Below, in pieces: positions 33,084-43,800 of a DNA stretch of 64,000 bases (position 1 is its first letter; every line of letters starts with the position of its first letter). The notes under the pieces were generated by a model. That model was given only the letters and a program-made list of their open reading frames with translations, was not told where the DNA came from and searched no databases. The position numbers and the translations under genes are program-made. This DNA is from Wocania_A sp965224845 (GTDB lineage Bacteria > Bacteroidota > Bacteroidia > Flavobacteriales > Flavobacteriaceae), in contig CBDDAJ010000036.1 in the NCBI GenBank assembly GCA_965224845.1, positions 62,001 through 126,000 of the forward strand, in the 5' to 3' direction.

Positions 33084-36000
33084 TTAGTTTTTATAGTTAT
33101 ACTTGTTCTCACTTATCAAATTACCATTGGCATCTTTTACAAATTCAAGGCGATTAAAGGCATCATACTCATAATCCATCCTATAGCCTTTAGGGTCGGT
33201 TATACTGGTTACACCAACTAAAGGGTCGTAGGTATAGCTGGTTACCATGGCGTTGGGGAAGCCTACTCTTAATAATTGAAGTTTGGCTCGTAAAGTATTT
33301 TCTGTGGCTTCTGTGGTTTCATTAACTGTAGCAGCTACTGCATTATTTATTAAAACTTGCTGTGTGCTTGTAATGGTATTGGGTTTACCCGAAGTAAAAG
33401 TGGCATTCTCAATCTTGGCTATAGGGTATTGTTTGCTATAACCCCAAACATAAACTATACTCGTACCATCTGCTTTAGAAACTTCTATGGGGTTGCTTTT
33501 ATCATCATAGCTATGATAGGTTATTCGAGATTCTAAAGCCGTGGACCTTTTTGAGGTTTGAATATGTTCCGGTAGTATAATATTTGTATCGGCCGGAAGT
33601 CCTAAATCTAAATCCCAATCTTTATAATTGGTGCGTTGGGTAGATAATAACTCCTCGGGGTTTGTTCCTTTTTTTTGATAGGTTTCCGTTTTTATTAATG
33701 TGGCTATTCGATTTTGTGATATTAAGGCCGTATTAATACTATTAGTTATATTATAAGGGTAAAAGAATTTACTTTTAATTTCTTTATTTGTTGAAGTCGT
33801 ATTAGTGCTTGAAGTGATTTGATTATATGGGGTATCATAGGCATAGGTTGTTTCTGTAGTAGAGGGGGTACCATTAAAGTATAATGTTTTGGTTTGTTTT
33901 ATCAGCCTGCTACTTTTAGAGGAATTGAGGTATTTTGTGTCTTTATAATCATTAGGGTCGCCTTCTATTAGAGAGGCATTAGCTCCGTTAACATTCCACC
34001 TCCAGGAATTTCTGCCTACTGCTAATCCGTAGGCCTTTATTGGTAATTGATGAAAAATATTACCGTAGGTCCAAATATCCTGATAAGTGCTTGTATGCAA
34101 TTCTTGAAGCTCATACCCTGTACCGGTAGATTTAAAAATTTCTTTTTTCCACAACCTGCCATCTTCCCATGTACTATAAGGGTCTTGCACAAAAGGAAAT
34201 GAATGAGCATCTGTACTATTCCTGTAATAGTGTATGCTTGCATTATTATAGTAACCGGAAAAGCTAAAATAGTCCACTTGTTTTCCTGATAAGCCGGCAT
34301 CTTTTATTGTTTCAACCCTATTATAAAGCACAGGTGATCCCTGATAGCCAGTAAATGAATCTGCACTACTTGCCGTAGTAATTGTTTTGTTTCCAGTGTT
34401 AAGGTGGGTCGTTGGGCTTCCACTAACTGAATACTGTTTTGGCAAATGATCTTTATCGGTTAGTTTACCACTACTAATACCACTAGCATCATTGTATTTA
34501 TAGTTGCTTGTGTAGCTATTCCCTTTTCCATCGTAATCAATAGTTGACGCTACCCGAATACCTCCTACAGGTGTATTTAGTACCGTTTTATCTTCGTATT
34601 CAATCTCAATATCACAATATACATGGCTTCCTGTATTTGCAGAAATTGATCCTGCAATAGTAATTTGCCCGTTATTTGTAAACCTAAATTGTTCTTGAGA
34701 CACTTTATTTTCATTATTATAATCTGTGTTTTGAATATTGGTAACCTGCATATTTATTGCAGATGAACATCCAGAGCTGGCACTATTTGTAGTTGTTGTA
34801 ATAAAAAGATTTAATGATGCTCCAGATGAGCTTCCTAAAATTTGAGAATTGGTTTTAACTTTTATTTTTTGATTTGGAGAAACATTAATTGTTTCATTAA
34901 TACTTATACTGGTTTGTTGTGAAGGATAATTCACTTCATACCTTTTTTTTATTGTTTTATTATGTTTGTAGGTTGTACAAGCTGAGCTGCTATGTACCCT
35001 GGGGACTTCGTTTTGTTCGTAATTAATAGTTGTTGATCCTCCTGTTGGATAATTGATTGTTCGTAATGCACCCTTTCGAGTGTGCTCTAAACTTATAGGC
35101 TTATCTGCAGCTAATAAACCAGACACTCCAGGTTTGCCATTATAGTATCCCCAATCGTCTCGGGCAGAATAATCTATTAGATCAGATGTAGGCGTGTAAT
35201 AGTTAAAACTATACCAATTTAATGTCTCGTTTAATGTGGTTCTTTTAATACTGTTTAAAAGCTTTCTGTTTTTTGTAGCATTATCATAAAAAAAGCTGTG
35301 TTGCGAAACACGTTTGGTATTACGCCAAACAGAGATACTATCGAGTGCATAATTAACATGACGTGTATTACCCGAACCAGACGTATATTTACTTGTTGAA
35401 AAGCGTACTTCTCCAGAAGGAAATATTATCTTTTTTAGCGGGCGGTTAACCGTAAGCCTATATTCTTGTTTTGAATAATTAGTAATTCCTGTTGCTACTG
35501 TATAAACTTTTTTATACGAATCATTATTTACCTGAGAACTCTCGTACTCAAAATTAATCTCGCCTGCGTTATTTGGGAGCTTAATTTTTGTTAGTAAATA
35601 GCTTATAGGTACTCTCGCTTCTACATCTACAAGCCCGCTACTTCTGGATATTTTATACTCGCCTAATTCATGGGTTTTAAAATAGTATTTAACCCCTTTG
35701 GTATCAGTTACAGCAAAGTGCAAATTAGCTGAGCTTCCATTTTCATCTGGTACTTTTTCAACTTTATAATTTTTATGATTTGTAAAAAACAAAACATTAT
35801 TAAAAGTATACATAAACGTTCCCGAAACATTACCTGCATTAATATGATACATATCTTGCTGGGCATCCCAGTGTGCATTTAATATCTTATCATAGATATA
35901 GTATTTTTCATCTTTAAATTGCTGTAAAGTAATTTGATTATTATTATAGCTATCTTCTAAAGTTCCGTCTAAATAGGGCAACACCCTATTTGTTTTAAAA

Positions 36001-36362
36001 TTTCCTACAGATAGTTCATCAGGAGCCCCTCTAACTTGTCTGGTAACCCTACCCGAAGCAATTAAATTCCAGCCTAAACCTGTCATTGAAGCTTCTTCAC
36101 TTAATTTTAGCCCATTATAGTTATATGACAAATAAATGGGCCATTCAAAACCTTTAACTTTTATTGTATATATAGGTATTTGATAATTAATTTTGCCAGA
36201 GGCCAAATTAATAGGAATCTCACCGTATTTACCTAAGGCGGCAGCTTCTGGAGAAACGGGAATTACAGTTGGGAGTTTCGCGCCGTCTGGCGAAATTTGT
36301 GCAAAGAGGGCACCATAACAAAATATAGTAAAAAAAACCAGAATTACTAATCGTGTTTTCAT
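33084..36362 (-). CDS. First half of split Rhs/YD-repeat secretion system
   Basis: The 1,092-residue protein has a signal peptide (ending GALFAQ) and an N-terminal SpvB/TcdB-like region (SPEAAALGKYGEIPINLASG, YLSYNYNGLKLSEEASMTGL with GLGWNL). Long beta-rich regions follow, and it ends with YD repeats (YDDKSNPIEVSKADG, YTYDPLVGVTSITDPKGYRM, DYEYDAFNRLEFVKDANGNL). The second rhs gene continues this architecture 6 bp later with its own signal peptide, as in the two-gene Rhs units of Bacteroidetes. By analogy with TcB/TcC it may form one half of a shell enclosing the tip; that is inference. Confidence 0.82.
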   Translation of the reverse strand: MKTRLVILVFFTIFCYGALFAQISPDGAKLPTVIPVSPEAAALGKYGEIPINLASGKINYQIPIYTIKVKGFEWPIYLSYNYNGLKLSEEASMTGLGWNLIASGRVTRQVRGAPDELSVGNFKTNRVLPYLDGTLEDSYNNNQITLQQFKDEKYYIYDKILNAHWDAQQDMYHINAGNVSGTFMYTFNNVLFFTNHKNYKVEKVPDENGSSANLHFAVTDTKGVKYYFKTHELGEYKISRSSGLVDVEARVPISYLLTKIKLPNNAGEINFEYESSQVNNDSYKKVYTVATGITNYSKQEYRLTVNRPLKKIIFPSGEVRFSTSKYTSGSGNTRHVNYALDSISVWRNTKRVSQHSFFYDNATKNRKLLNSIKRTTLNETLNWYSFNYYTPTSDLIDYSARDDWGYYNGKPGVSGLLAADKPISLEHTRKGALRTINYPTGGSTTINYEQNEVPRVHSSSACTTYKHNKTIKKRYEVNYPSQQTSISINETINVSPNQKIKVKTNSQILGSSSGASLNLFITTTTNSASSGCSSAINMQVTNIQNTDYNNENKVSQEQFRFTNNGQITIAGSISANTGSHVYCDIEIEYEDKTVLNTPVGGIRVASTIDYDGKGNSYTSNYKYNDASGISSGKLTDKDHLPKQYSVSGSPTTHLNTGNKTITTASSADSFTGYQGSPVLYNRVETIKDAGLSGKQVDYFSFSGYYNNASIHYYRNSTDAHSFPFVQDPYSTWEDGRLWKKEIFKSTGTGYELQELHTSTYQDIWTYGNIFHQLPIKAYGLAVGRNSWRWNVNGANASLIEGDPNDYKDTKYLNSSKSSRLIKQTKTLYFNGTPSTTETTYAYDTPYNQITSSTNTTSTNKEIKSKFFYPYNITNSINTALISQNRIATLIKTETYQKKGTNPEELLSTQRTNYKDWDLDLGLPADTNIILPEHIQTSKRSTALESRITYHSYDDKSNPIEVSKADGTSIVYVWGYSKQYPIAKIENATFTSGKPNTITSTQQVLINNAVAATVNETTEATENTLRAKLQLLRVGFPNAMVTSYTYDPLVGVTSITDPKGYRMDYEYDAFNRLEFVKDANGNLISENKYNYKN

Positions 36363-36807
36363 AAGTACATAAATTTGAGGTTTGTAATATGCTTATAAAG
36401 TTATGAAGGAATTTTCTATTATTAGTAAGCTAAACACTTACTTTTAATAAGCAAAAAGCTTACTTTGAGTAAGCTTTTAATTTGTTATTTCTCGTTATAT
36501 TGCAGAAAAGCAAGCTGTATGGTTGTTTTTATGGTAAAACCTCAATAAAAGTAAGCTTTGAGCTTAGTTTTAAACATTTAAAGTAATGCTCAATTCTACC
36601 ATAAAGCGTCTTAAAAGTAGAAACTTGGCCCAGGGAATGTTAATCCCATTAACGTGTGTTCGATTTAAGCAAAATCAAAACTGAATGTATAAGGGCTAAC
36701 TATATTATTTTGAATGAAGAACGACTGAAGCAATCTGCCTATTATAAACTCTTGTATGTGTGTTATTTGAAATCGTTCTTAGGCCGAACTCGCGCTCAGA
36801 TAAATTT
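36363..36807. other. Intergenic region upstream of the rhs operon
   Basis: This 445-bp gap between the rhs start and the end of the enoyl-CoA hydratase gene holds no gene I can support. It contains a perfect hairpin at 36454-36478 and several scattered GTAAGC/GCTTAC words. The rhs promoter should lie in 36363-36450, but I see no clear TAnnTTTG box. Confidence 0.5.
36454..36478 (-). terminator. Hairpin, possible terminator between hydratase and rhs genes
   Basis: AAAAGCTTACT (36454-36464) pairs perfectly over 11 bp with AGTAAGCTTTT (36468-36478) around TTG. On the minus strand it ends CTTTTTG. It is 330 bp after the hydratase stop, so it would protect the rhs operon from read-through; on the plus strand the tail is also T-rich, so orientation is uncertain. 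Confidence 0.5.
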
Positions 36808-37605
36808 CTATTTACTTCTTTTAAGCCTAAATAATCTTAGCGCTTCTTTTGTATAAGCACTGGTAACATATTTTCCGCTTAATGCAGCTCTTTGAGAAAG
36901 TAATACATCCCAATGGGCTGTATCTTTCCAAAAGATTTCTTTCATTTTAGACACTGCTTCCGGATTAAAACGAGCGAGCTTTTCTGCAAAATTATGAATA
37001 GCATCATCTAATTGCTTAGTATCTTCAAATACCTTATTATATAACCCTTTTTCTAAGGCCCATACTGCCGGATAATAAGATGTAGCATCTATGGTAAGCT
37101 GTGCCATATTAGATCTTCCTATTTTTCTTTCAATAGCAGGTTCAATAACAAAAGGTCCAATACCAATATTAAAATCACTTAACTTTATTTCGGCATCTTT
37201 TGCAGCCATACAATAATCTCCGGCAGCTAATAAACCAACACCTCCTCCTATAGCCTTTCCTTGTACCCTAACTATTATAATTTTTGAACATGTACGCATG
37301 GCGTTAATTAATTTAGCAAACCCATTAAAATATTCATGCCCGGCAATAGGGTCATTTATTTGAATCATTTCGGTAAAATTCGCTCCAGCACAAAACGTGC
37401 CCTCGCCTTCACTTTTTAATATTATAACTCGCACTTCAACATTATCGTTTAACACATTTATTGCCTTAGTAAGGTCTTGCAAAACCCTTGAAGGCAAACT
37501 ATTCTGTTTAGGATGAAAAAAGGAAACTGTGCCAACACCACAATCAACAGTATATTTTACACTCGCAACTCTATTCTTTTTAATACTTTGACTTATAATA
37601 TCCAT
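36808..37605 (-). CDS. Enoyl-CoA hydratase/isomerase family protein
   Basis: The 265-residue crotonase-fold protein shows the CoA/oxyanion-hole segments GEGTFCAGANFTEM and GKAIGGGVGLLAAGDYCMAA. The active-site region reads LSDFNIGIGPFVIEPAIERK in place of the usual PGxGG stretch, a variant seen in branched-chain (methylglutaconyl-CoA-type) hydratases as I recall. It should act on an acyl-CoA in fatty-acid or leucine breakdown; the substrate is not shown. It is alone between the ammonium-transport operon and the rhs locus. Confidence 0.82.
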   Translation of the reverse strand: MDIISQSIKKNRVASVKYTVDCGVGTVSFFHPKQNSLPSRVLQDLTKAINVLNDNVEVRVIILKSEGEGTFCAGANFTEMIQINDPIAGHEYFNGFAKLINAMRTCSKIIIVRVQGKAIGGGVGLLAAGDYCMAAKDAEIKLSDFNIGIGPFVIEPAIERKIGRSNMAQLTIDATSYYPAVWALEKGLYNKVFEDTKQLDDAIHNFAEKLARFNPEAVSKMKEIFWKDTAHWDVLLSQRAALSGKYVTSAYTKEALRLFRLKRSK

Positions 37606-37732
37606 GTTTCCATATTTTTATTATTAAACAATCTCTATACTTATAAGTAAGTGTGTATTTTTTGAAAAGGGGAAGATTTTAAATATAGAACTAAACCCTG
37701 CCATAAACAATACGTACTTGTACGTATTTTTT

Positions 37733-37775
37733 TAAATAAAAAAAAGAATACCTTACAATAAGTAAAGTATTCTTT
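37733..37775 (-). terminator. Rho-independent terminator of the porin-PII-amtB operon
   Basis: On the minus strand AGAATACTTTAC and GTAAGGTATTCT (plus coordinates 37762-37773 and 37745-37756) form a 12-bp stem with one U-G pair and a 5-nt loop, followed by eight T. It starts 24 bp after the amtB stop. Confidence 0.85.
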
Positions 37776-37796
37776 TAACAGAACTAAACTATTTAT

Positions 37797-39038
37797 TTAG
37801 TGCTCGTTCAATCTAAAGTCTGGATAAGCATCCATACCATGTTCGTGAGCATCTAAACCTTCTAATTCCTCTCTTTCAGAAACTCTTATTCCCATCGTTT
37901 TCTTCAATACAATAAAAATTATAAAAGAAGAAATAATACAAATAGCAGCATAAGAAACCACACCTATTAATTGGCTTACAAATTGACTCCATCCGGCTAG
38001 TTCACCAAATATACCAACTGCTAAAGTTCCCCAAATACCGCACACTAAATGTACTGCAATAGCTCCTACAGGGTCATCTAATTTTAATCTATCAATACAG
38101 CTCACAGCAAATACAATAATAGCCCCAGCAATGGCACCTATTACGATAGCATTAGTGGGACTCATTTGGTCTGCACCAGCCGTAATGGCTACCAATCCTC
38201 CCAGTATTCCGTTTAAAAACATCGTTAGATCTAAGTTTTTATAGCAAATTGTAGAGACTAGCATTGCTAGTACACCTCCTGATGCTGCTGCTAAACATGT
38301 TGTTACCAAGGTTAAAGAGGTTAACCCAGGATCGGCTGAAAGTACAGAACCTCCATTAAATCCAAACCAGCCCAACCAAAGTATTAATACACCGGCAGTA
38401 GCTAAAGGAATATTGTGCCCTGGGATGGCTTGTGGCTTTCCGTTTTTAAATTTTCCTATTCTAGACCCTAATAACCAAACAGCAACTAATGCTGCCCAAC
38501 CTCCTACAGAATGTACCAAAGTAGAGCCTGCAAAATCGTAAAATGGTGTATCTAAGGTTTGTAAAAAACCTCCTCCCCATTTCCAGGAGCCTGCAATTGG
38601 ATATATAAATCCAACATATACAATGGTAAAAATCATAAATGGTAAAATTTTCATACGTTCTGCTACCGCACCAGAAACTATAGTAGCAGCAGTGGCGGCA
38701 AACATGCCTTGAAATAAAAAGTCGGTCCAATAGGTATACCCCTCATTATAGGCCAGGTCTAAAACACCATCGGCAGTTAAAGGTGAATCTAATCCTAAGC
38801 CTGCAAACCCAAGTATTCCCCAATCACCAGATTCAAATCCCGGGTACATTAAATTAAATCCAACCAAGCAGTATAAAAGCAGCCCGACCGTAATTATAAA
38901 GATGTTTTTAAAAAGGATGTTTATTGTGTTTTTTTGTCTTGTTAACCCTATTTCTAAAAATCCAAAACCCAGGTGCATAAAGAAAACGAGTGCTGTACAG
39001 ATCATCATCCATACATTATTTGTAGTAAGTAATTCCAT
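37797..39038 (-). CDS. amtB: Ammonium transporter
   Basis: The 413-residue polytopic protein has eleven expected membrane segments and Amt signatures: MHLGFGFLEIGLTRQKNT, FAGSTLVHSVGGWAALVAVW (with the first pore His region), LGWFGFNGGSVLSAD and DPVGAIAVHLVCGIWGTLAV (second His region). It moves ammonium into the cell and is gated by PII. It is third in the operon porin-PII-amtB, 24 bp after the PII gene, the classic glnK-amtB pairing. The C-terminal cytoplasmic tail (REELEGLDAHEHGMDAYPDF) is the PII-contacting part. Confidence 0.95.
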   Translation of the reverse strand: MELLTTNNVWMMICTALVFFMHLGFGFLEIGLTRQKNTINILFKNIFIITVGLLLYCLVGFNLMYPGFESGDWGILGFAGLGLDSPLTADGVLDLAYNEGYTYWTDFLFQGMFAATAATIVSGAVAERMKILPFMIFTIVYVGFIYPIAGSWKWGGGFLQTLDTPFYDFAGSTLVHSVGGWAALVAVWLLGSRIGKFKNGKPQAIPGHNIPLATAGVLILWLGWFGFNGGSVLSADPGLTSLTLVTTCLAAASGGVLAMLVSTICYKNLDLTMFLNGILGGLVAITAGADQMSPTNAIVIGAIAGAIIVFAVSCIDRLKLDDPVGAIAVHLVCGIWGTLAVGIFGELAGWSQFVSQLIGVVSYAAICIISSFIIFIVLKKTMGIRVSEREELEGLDAHEHGMDAYPDFRLNEH

Positions 39039-39062
39039 AATATATTTATTGTTTGATGCTGT

Positions 39063-39401
39063 TTATCTTAAAGTGTCTCCGCCTTTGTCTCCTGTTCGTA
39101 TTCTGTAACATTCTTTGATATCGGAAACAAATATTTTACCATCGCCTACATCCCCTGTGGCTGCAGATTTAAGAATGGCTTGAACAGTTACTTCTTCAAA
39201 ATCATCATTAACTACAATAGATAAATATCGACGTTGAATATCGCTAGTGCTATAAGACACCCCTCTGTAAACATGGCCTTCTTTTTCATTCCCTAATCCA
39301 GTGACATCCCAGTAAGAGAAAAAATTCACTCCAACTTCGTGCAATGCGTCTCTAACAGCACTATACTTGGATTTTCTAATAATTGCTTCTACTTTTTTCA
39401 T
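39063..39401 (-). CDS. glnK: PII nitrogen regulatory protein
   Basis: The 112-residue PII protein has the fold-defining start MKKVEAIIRKSKYSAVRDAL, a T-loop ending YRGVSYS in which Tyr50 aligns with the uridylylated Tyr51 of GlnB/GlnK, and the B-loop TGDVGDGKIFVSDI. It senses 2-oxoglutarate and ATP/ADP and plugs AmtB when nitrogen is plentiful. The gene lies 24 bp before amtB, so GlnK is preferred over GlnB. I see no glnD-type modifying enzyme in the window. Confidence 0.92.
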   Translation of the reverse strand: MKKVEAIIRKSKYSAVRDALHEVGVNFFSYWDVTGLGNEKEGHVYRGVSYSTSDIQRRYLSIVVNDDFEEVTVQAILKSAATGDVGDGKIFVSDIKECYRIRTGDKGGDTLR

Positions 39402-39426
39402 TTTTGTAAGTATTAATCGTTTTATA

Positions 39427-40410
39427 TTAAAATGTATATATAGCCGCCAGCGTAAAAGATGCTAAACTGCTAGTAGGTTCTAAATCTGTATTCCAATACA
39501 CATCATCGGAATGACTATCTAATCTTAATTCGGGTTTAATAATTAAATCTTCAACGGTATAACTTCCTGTAAGTGTTATAGCTAGAACGCTAGGTTCGTC
39601 TATAGAAACACCATCAATCAACCAGTTAAAATATTCGCCTCTTAAACCAATTGAGAAATCATCTGAAGTTGCCAACTGAGGGTAGAGGGCAATGCCATAA
39701 AAACCATCCCCATCATTGCTTGCATAAGCACCATTTAAACCAAGGAAAAATGAATCAGAAATATTTACTCCGCCAGTATAATCTATCTCAAAGCCTAATC
39801 CGGCCTTGTCGTATAATACATTAAGAAACTGACCATTAACCCCTAATTGAGCACCAACAGCGTAACTCCCATCAGGATTAAACTCGGTAACATCGGTTTG
39901 ATTCATAAGTCCCAACATTAAGCTAATGTCGTCGCTAAATGTAAAATCTACCTTAATCCCTGTATGAGAAAAAGGGCCGTTAGAAAACAAATAGGATGTG
40001 CTATAATTAAAGTTTATAGCAGGAGCAATAACCTCGTAACCTAAAAAGGTGTTAAACTTACCCATTGTTACTTTAACAGATTCGCTTAAATTCAAGTAAG
40101 CATAAATTTGATTTAGTACAGTAGCACTTGCTGCTTCCCCTCTTGGTCCAAAAACTAAATCTGCAACAAATCCAACTTTTTTGCCTTCATAAGAAGCAAT
40201 AAGATTTGCCATTCCTAAAGAAAAGCCTGGAGCATCTGCAAACGATGTTCCTGGTGATAAGTAATTATCGTCGTTTGGGGCATTTAAATTAGCACTATAA
40301 AATGCGTCTACACTACCGCTAAAGTCAAATTTCTTTTTGAGTGGTTCTTCTTGAGCAAATAAAACCGTTACTACAAGAAGCATTAAAAATGTGTTAATCT
40401 TTTTCATCAT
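39427..40410 (-). CDS. Outer-membrane beta-barrel (porin-like) protein of the ammonium operon
   Basis: The 327-residue protein has a signal peptide (ending VTVLFAQ) and alternating strands through its length (FSLGMANLIASYEGKKVGFV, VKVTMGKFNTFLGYEVIAPA, LATSDDFSIGLRGEYFNWL) ending in an aromatic C-terminus (LAAIYTF), so it is an outer-membrane barrel. It heads the operon with PII and amtB 25 bp apart, which suggests that it lets ammonium or a small nitrogen compound through the outer membrane. That role is inferred from position. Confidence 0.8.
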   Translation of the reverse strand: MMKKINTFLMLLVVTVLFAQEEPLKKKFDFSGSVDAFYSANLNAPNDDNYLSPGTSFADAPGFSLGMANLIASYEGKKVGFVADLVFGPRGEAASATVLNQIYAYLNLSESVKVTMGKFNTFLGYEVIAPAINFNYSTSYLFSNGPFSHTGIKVDFTFSDDISLMLGLMNQTDVTEFNPDGSYAVGAQLGVNGQFLNVLYDKAGLGFEIDYTGGVNISDSFFLGLNGAYASNDGDGFYGIALYPQLATSDDFSIGLRGEYFNWLIDGVSIDEPSVLAITLTGSYTVEDLIIKPELRLDSHSDDVYWNTDLEPTSSLASFTLAAIYTF

Positions 40411-40445
40411 GTTGTTTTTTTAATTATTAATTCTTTTGAGCGGGT

Positions 40446-40542
40446 CAAAACTATTTAAAAAAAATTATACCCCATAAATTTTAGGGGGTATCTAGTCAAT
40501 TTTTATATATATTTATATTTTTACCCTAATTTTTTATGGGTA
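40446..40542. promoter_or_regulatory. Nitrogen-operon promoter region with two matched inverted repeats
   Basis: On the minus strand TAGTTTTG (40446-40453) fits the -7 box for the porin-PII-amtB operon. Just upstream, over the -33 position, lies TACCCC (40468-40473) with GGGGTA (40485-40490), and further upstream TACCC (40522-40526) with GGGTA (40538-40542). Their centres are 53 bp apart, close to five helical turns, as expected for two dimers of one regulator on the same DNA face. The region is shared with divergent gltB. Confidence 0.55.
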
Positions 40543-40854
40543 TTTGTATTTGAAAACATTTTTTTAGCATATTAACAATTCTATTTTTGAATTATTATCA
40601 GCATTTTCGATTTTTAGATGATTTTATTTTTACCTAATTGATATTTTATTGCTATTAATTCATGCATCTATATGTATTGTTAAAAATTATCGATTGAATA
40701 TTTATCAAAATATTTTTATTTAATTGATATATAATTAGTTTTATATTAACTAAATTTTCAAAATCGAAATAATGATTTACCCCTTGTTATTATTCAATCC
40801 TTAGTGCATATCTTAGCCCTTCAACTCATGTTTTTAACTTAAAATTTGTTGATT

Positions 40855-43800
40855 ATGCTGAAGAAACAAGGACTATATTTACCCGAATTTGAACATGAAA
40901 ATTGTGGTGCAGGTTTTATTTGTAACCTTAAAGGAGAAAAAACAAACCAAATTATACATGATGCTCTAGAAATCTTAGTAAAACTAGAACATCGTGGCGG
41001 TGTAAGTGCCGATGGAAAAACAGGTGATGGTGCCGGCCTATTAATAGATATTCCCCATGCATATTTTAAAAGAGTTTGCGATTTCAAAATTCCAGTTCAA
41101 GGAAAGTATGCCGTTGGTATGGTGTTTTTACCAAAAAACAATAACCAATATAAATTTTGCAAAGACACTTTTGAAAAAGAAATAACAGCACAAGGGCTTT
41201 CAGTTTTAGGCTGGAGAGACGTTCCTGTTGATGCTTCTCATTTAGGAGAAATAGCTTTGGCTGCAGAACCAAATATCGAACAGCTTTTTGTAGAAAAAAC
41301 CAATGATGTCTCTGAAGATGTTTTTAAAGCAAAATTATATGCTGCCCGTAAAATAACCGAGCATAAGATTGCTAATTCTAAAATGTCTGAAAGCTCCTAT
41401 TTTTATGTATCGAGTTTATCAACAACAACACTTATATATAAAGGTATTATTATGCCTGAAGATATAGGGTTATATTATAAGGACTTACAGGAAACCGATT
41501 TAGTTACCCGATTAGCTTTAGTGCATCAGCGTTTTTCAACCAATACCATGCCAACCTGGGAGCTCGCTCAGCCCTTTAGGTTTATGTGTCAAAATGGTGA
41601 AATAAATACCCTTCGCGGCAATGTAAGTAGAATGCGTGTGCGTGAAGAAATCATGAAAAGTGAGGTTTTTGGCCCTCAAATTGACAAACTGTTTCCAATT
41701 ATATTACCAGGAAAATCGGATTCTGCATCTATGGATATGGTAGTTGAATTGCTTACACACACAGGGCGTTCACTACCGGAAGTCATGATGATGATGATTC
41801 CTGAAGCCTGGGAAAAACACAAAACCATGTCTAAGGAAAGAAAAGCATTTTACGAGTACAATGCTTGTATTATGGAGCCTTGGGATGGTCCGGCATCAGT
41901 GCCTTTTACAGATGGGAATTATATTGGTGCTTTACTAGATCGTAATGGCTTAAGGCCTTCAAGATATACCGTTACCAAAAGCGGAAAACTAATCATGTCG
42001 TCTGAAATTGGTGTAGTAGATATTAACCCTGAAGATATTGAAAGTCACGGGCGTTTAGAACCCGGAAAAATGTTTCTGGTTGATATGAACGAAGGGCGTA
42101 TTATTAATGATGAAGAAATTAAAAGCAAAATTGTTTCTGAACGGCCATACCAAAAATGGCTGGATAAAACCCGATTGCATCTAAAAGACATTCCGTATAA
42201 CAACGAAACCTGCCCTATTGAAACCATTGATGTAAAAACACGCCAGCGTTTATTTAACTATACTTTTGAAGACATTCAAGAAGTTATCACACCAATGGCA
42301 ATTCATGGTAAAGAAGCTTTAGGGTCAATGGGTATCGATACCCCTTTAGCTGTTTTATCAGACAGACCACAACTTATTTCTAATTACTTTAAACAATTAT
42401 TTGCACAGGTTACCAACCCGCCACTAGATGGTATTCGTGAAGAAATTGTAACAGATATTAGCTTAAACCTCGGTAAAGACCGCAATATTTTTAGTATTAC
42501 CGAAAGGCAGTGTAGAAAACTAAGGATTCAAAATCCAGTAATTTCAAATGCCGATTTAGAAAAAATAAGATGTATTTCGGTAGAGAGTTTTAAAGCCGAA
42601 ACCATAGAAATGCTCTATCCTAAAGCAAAAGGACTTAACGGACTTGAAGATGCTTTAGATGATATTATTGTTCAAATTGAAAAAGCTCTAGACAGGAAAA
42701 CCAATATTATTATTTTATCAGATAGAGGGGTTAACAAAGAGTTAGCTCCAATTCCTGCCTTATTAGCATGCTCGTATGTAAACCATCAAATGAATCGCCT
42801 TCGTAAGCGTTCTTATTTCGATATTATTATTGAATCTGCAGAACCACGCGAGCCGCATCACTTTGCTACCTTATTTGGTTATGGTGCCAGTGCCATTAAC
42901 CCATATATGGTAAACGAAATTATCAGAATGCAGGTTAAAGAAGGCTTTATTACCGGTATAGACGAACAAAAAGCCGTTGATAATTTTAATAAAGCTATAG
43001 GGAAAGGCATCCTTAAAATAATGAACAAAATAGGAATCTCTACACTCCATTCGTATCGAGGTTCTCAAATTTTTGAAATTGTAGGCTTCAATTCTCAATT
43101 TGTTGAAAAGTACTTCCCTTATACCGCTTCGAGGATTGAAGGTATAGGATTATATGAAATTGAAAAAGAAATTAACGAACGCTATAAATATGCTTATCCG
43201 GATACTTATATAGACAAGCGTTTAGGTTTAAACATTGGAGGCGATTACCGCTGGAGACGAAATGGAGAAAGACACATGTTTAACCCAACAACTGTTGCAA
43301 AACTACAACAAGCTGTTAGATTGAGTGATCAAAAAAGTTACGATATTTATGCCAAGGCCATCAATGAACAGTCTGAAAATTTAATGACAATCCGGGGCTT
43401 GTTTGAATTCGATAATTTAGATCCTATTCCTTTAGACGAAGTAGAACCATGGACAGACATCGTAAAACGATTTAAAACAGGAGCTATGTCTTACGGGTCC
43501 ATTTCTCGAGAAGCTCATGAGAATTTAGCTATTGCCATGAATCGCATCGGAGCCAAATCCAATTCCGGTGAAGGTGGTGAGGACAGAAAACGTTTTCAAC
43601 CAGATGTTAATGGCGATAGTAGAAACTCTGCCATTAAGCAAGTAGCTTCCGGTCGTTTTGGAGTCACTTCACATTATCTCACCAATGCCAAAGAGATTCA
43701 AATAAAAATGGCACAAGGTGCAAAACCTGGAGAAGGCGGGCAACTGCCCGGTGAAAAGGTATTACCATGGATTGCCGCTGCTCGTAATTCAACGCCTTTT

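Noticed and set aside
36656..36856. 66-codon plus-strand frame upstream of the rhs operon
   Set aside because: It starts with GTG, has no recognisable features and runs into the convergent enoyl-CoA hydratase gene; likely chance.
40846..40854. TTG start for gltB
   Set aside because: It adds only three residues before an ATG that places the propeptide and catalytic Cys normally.
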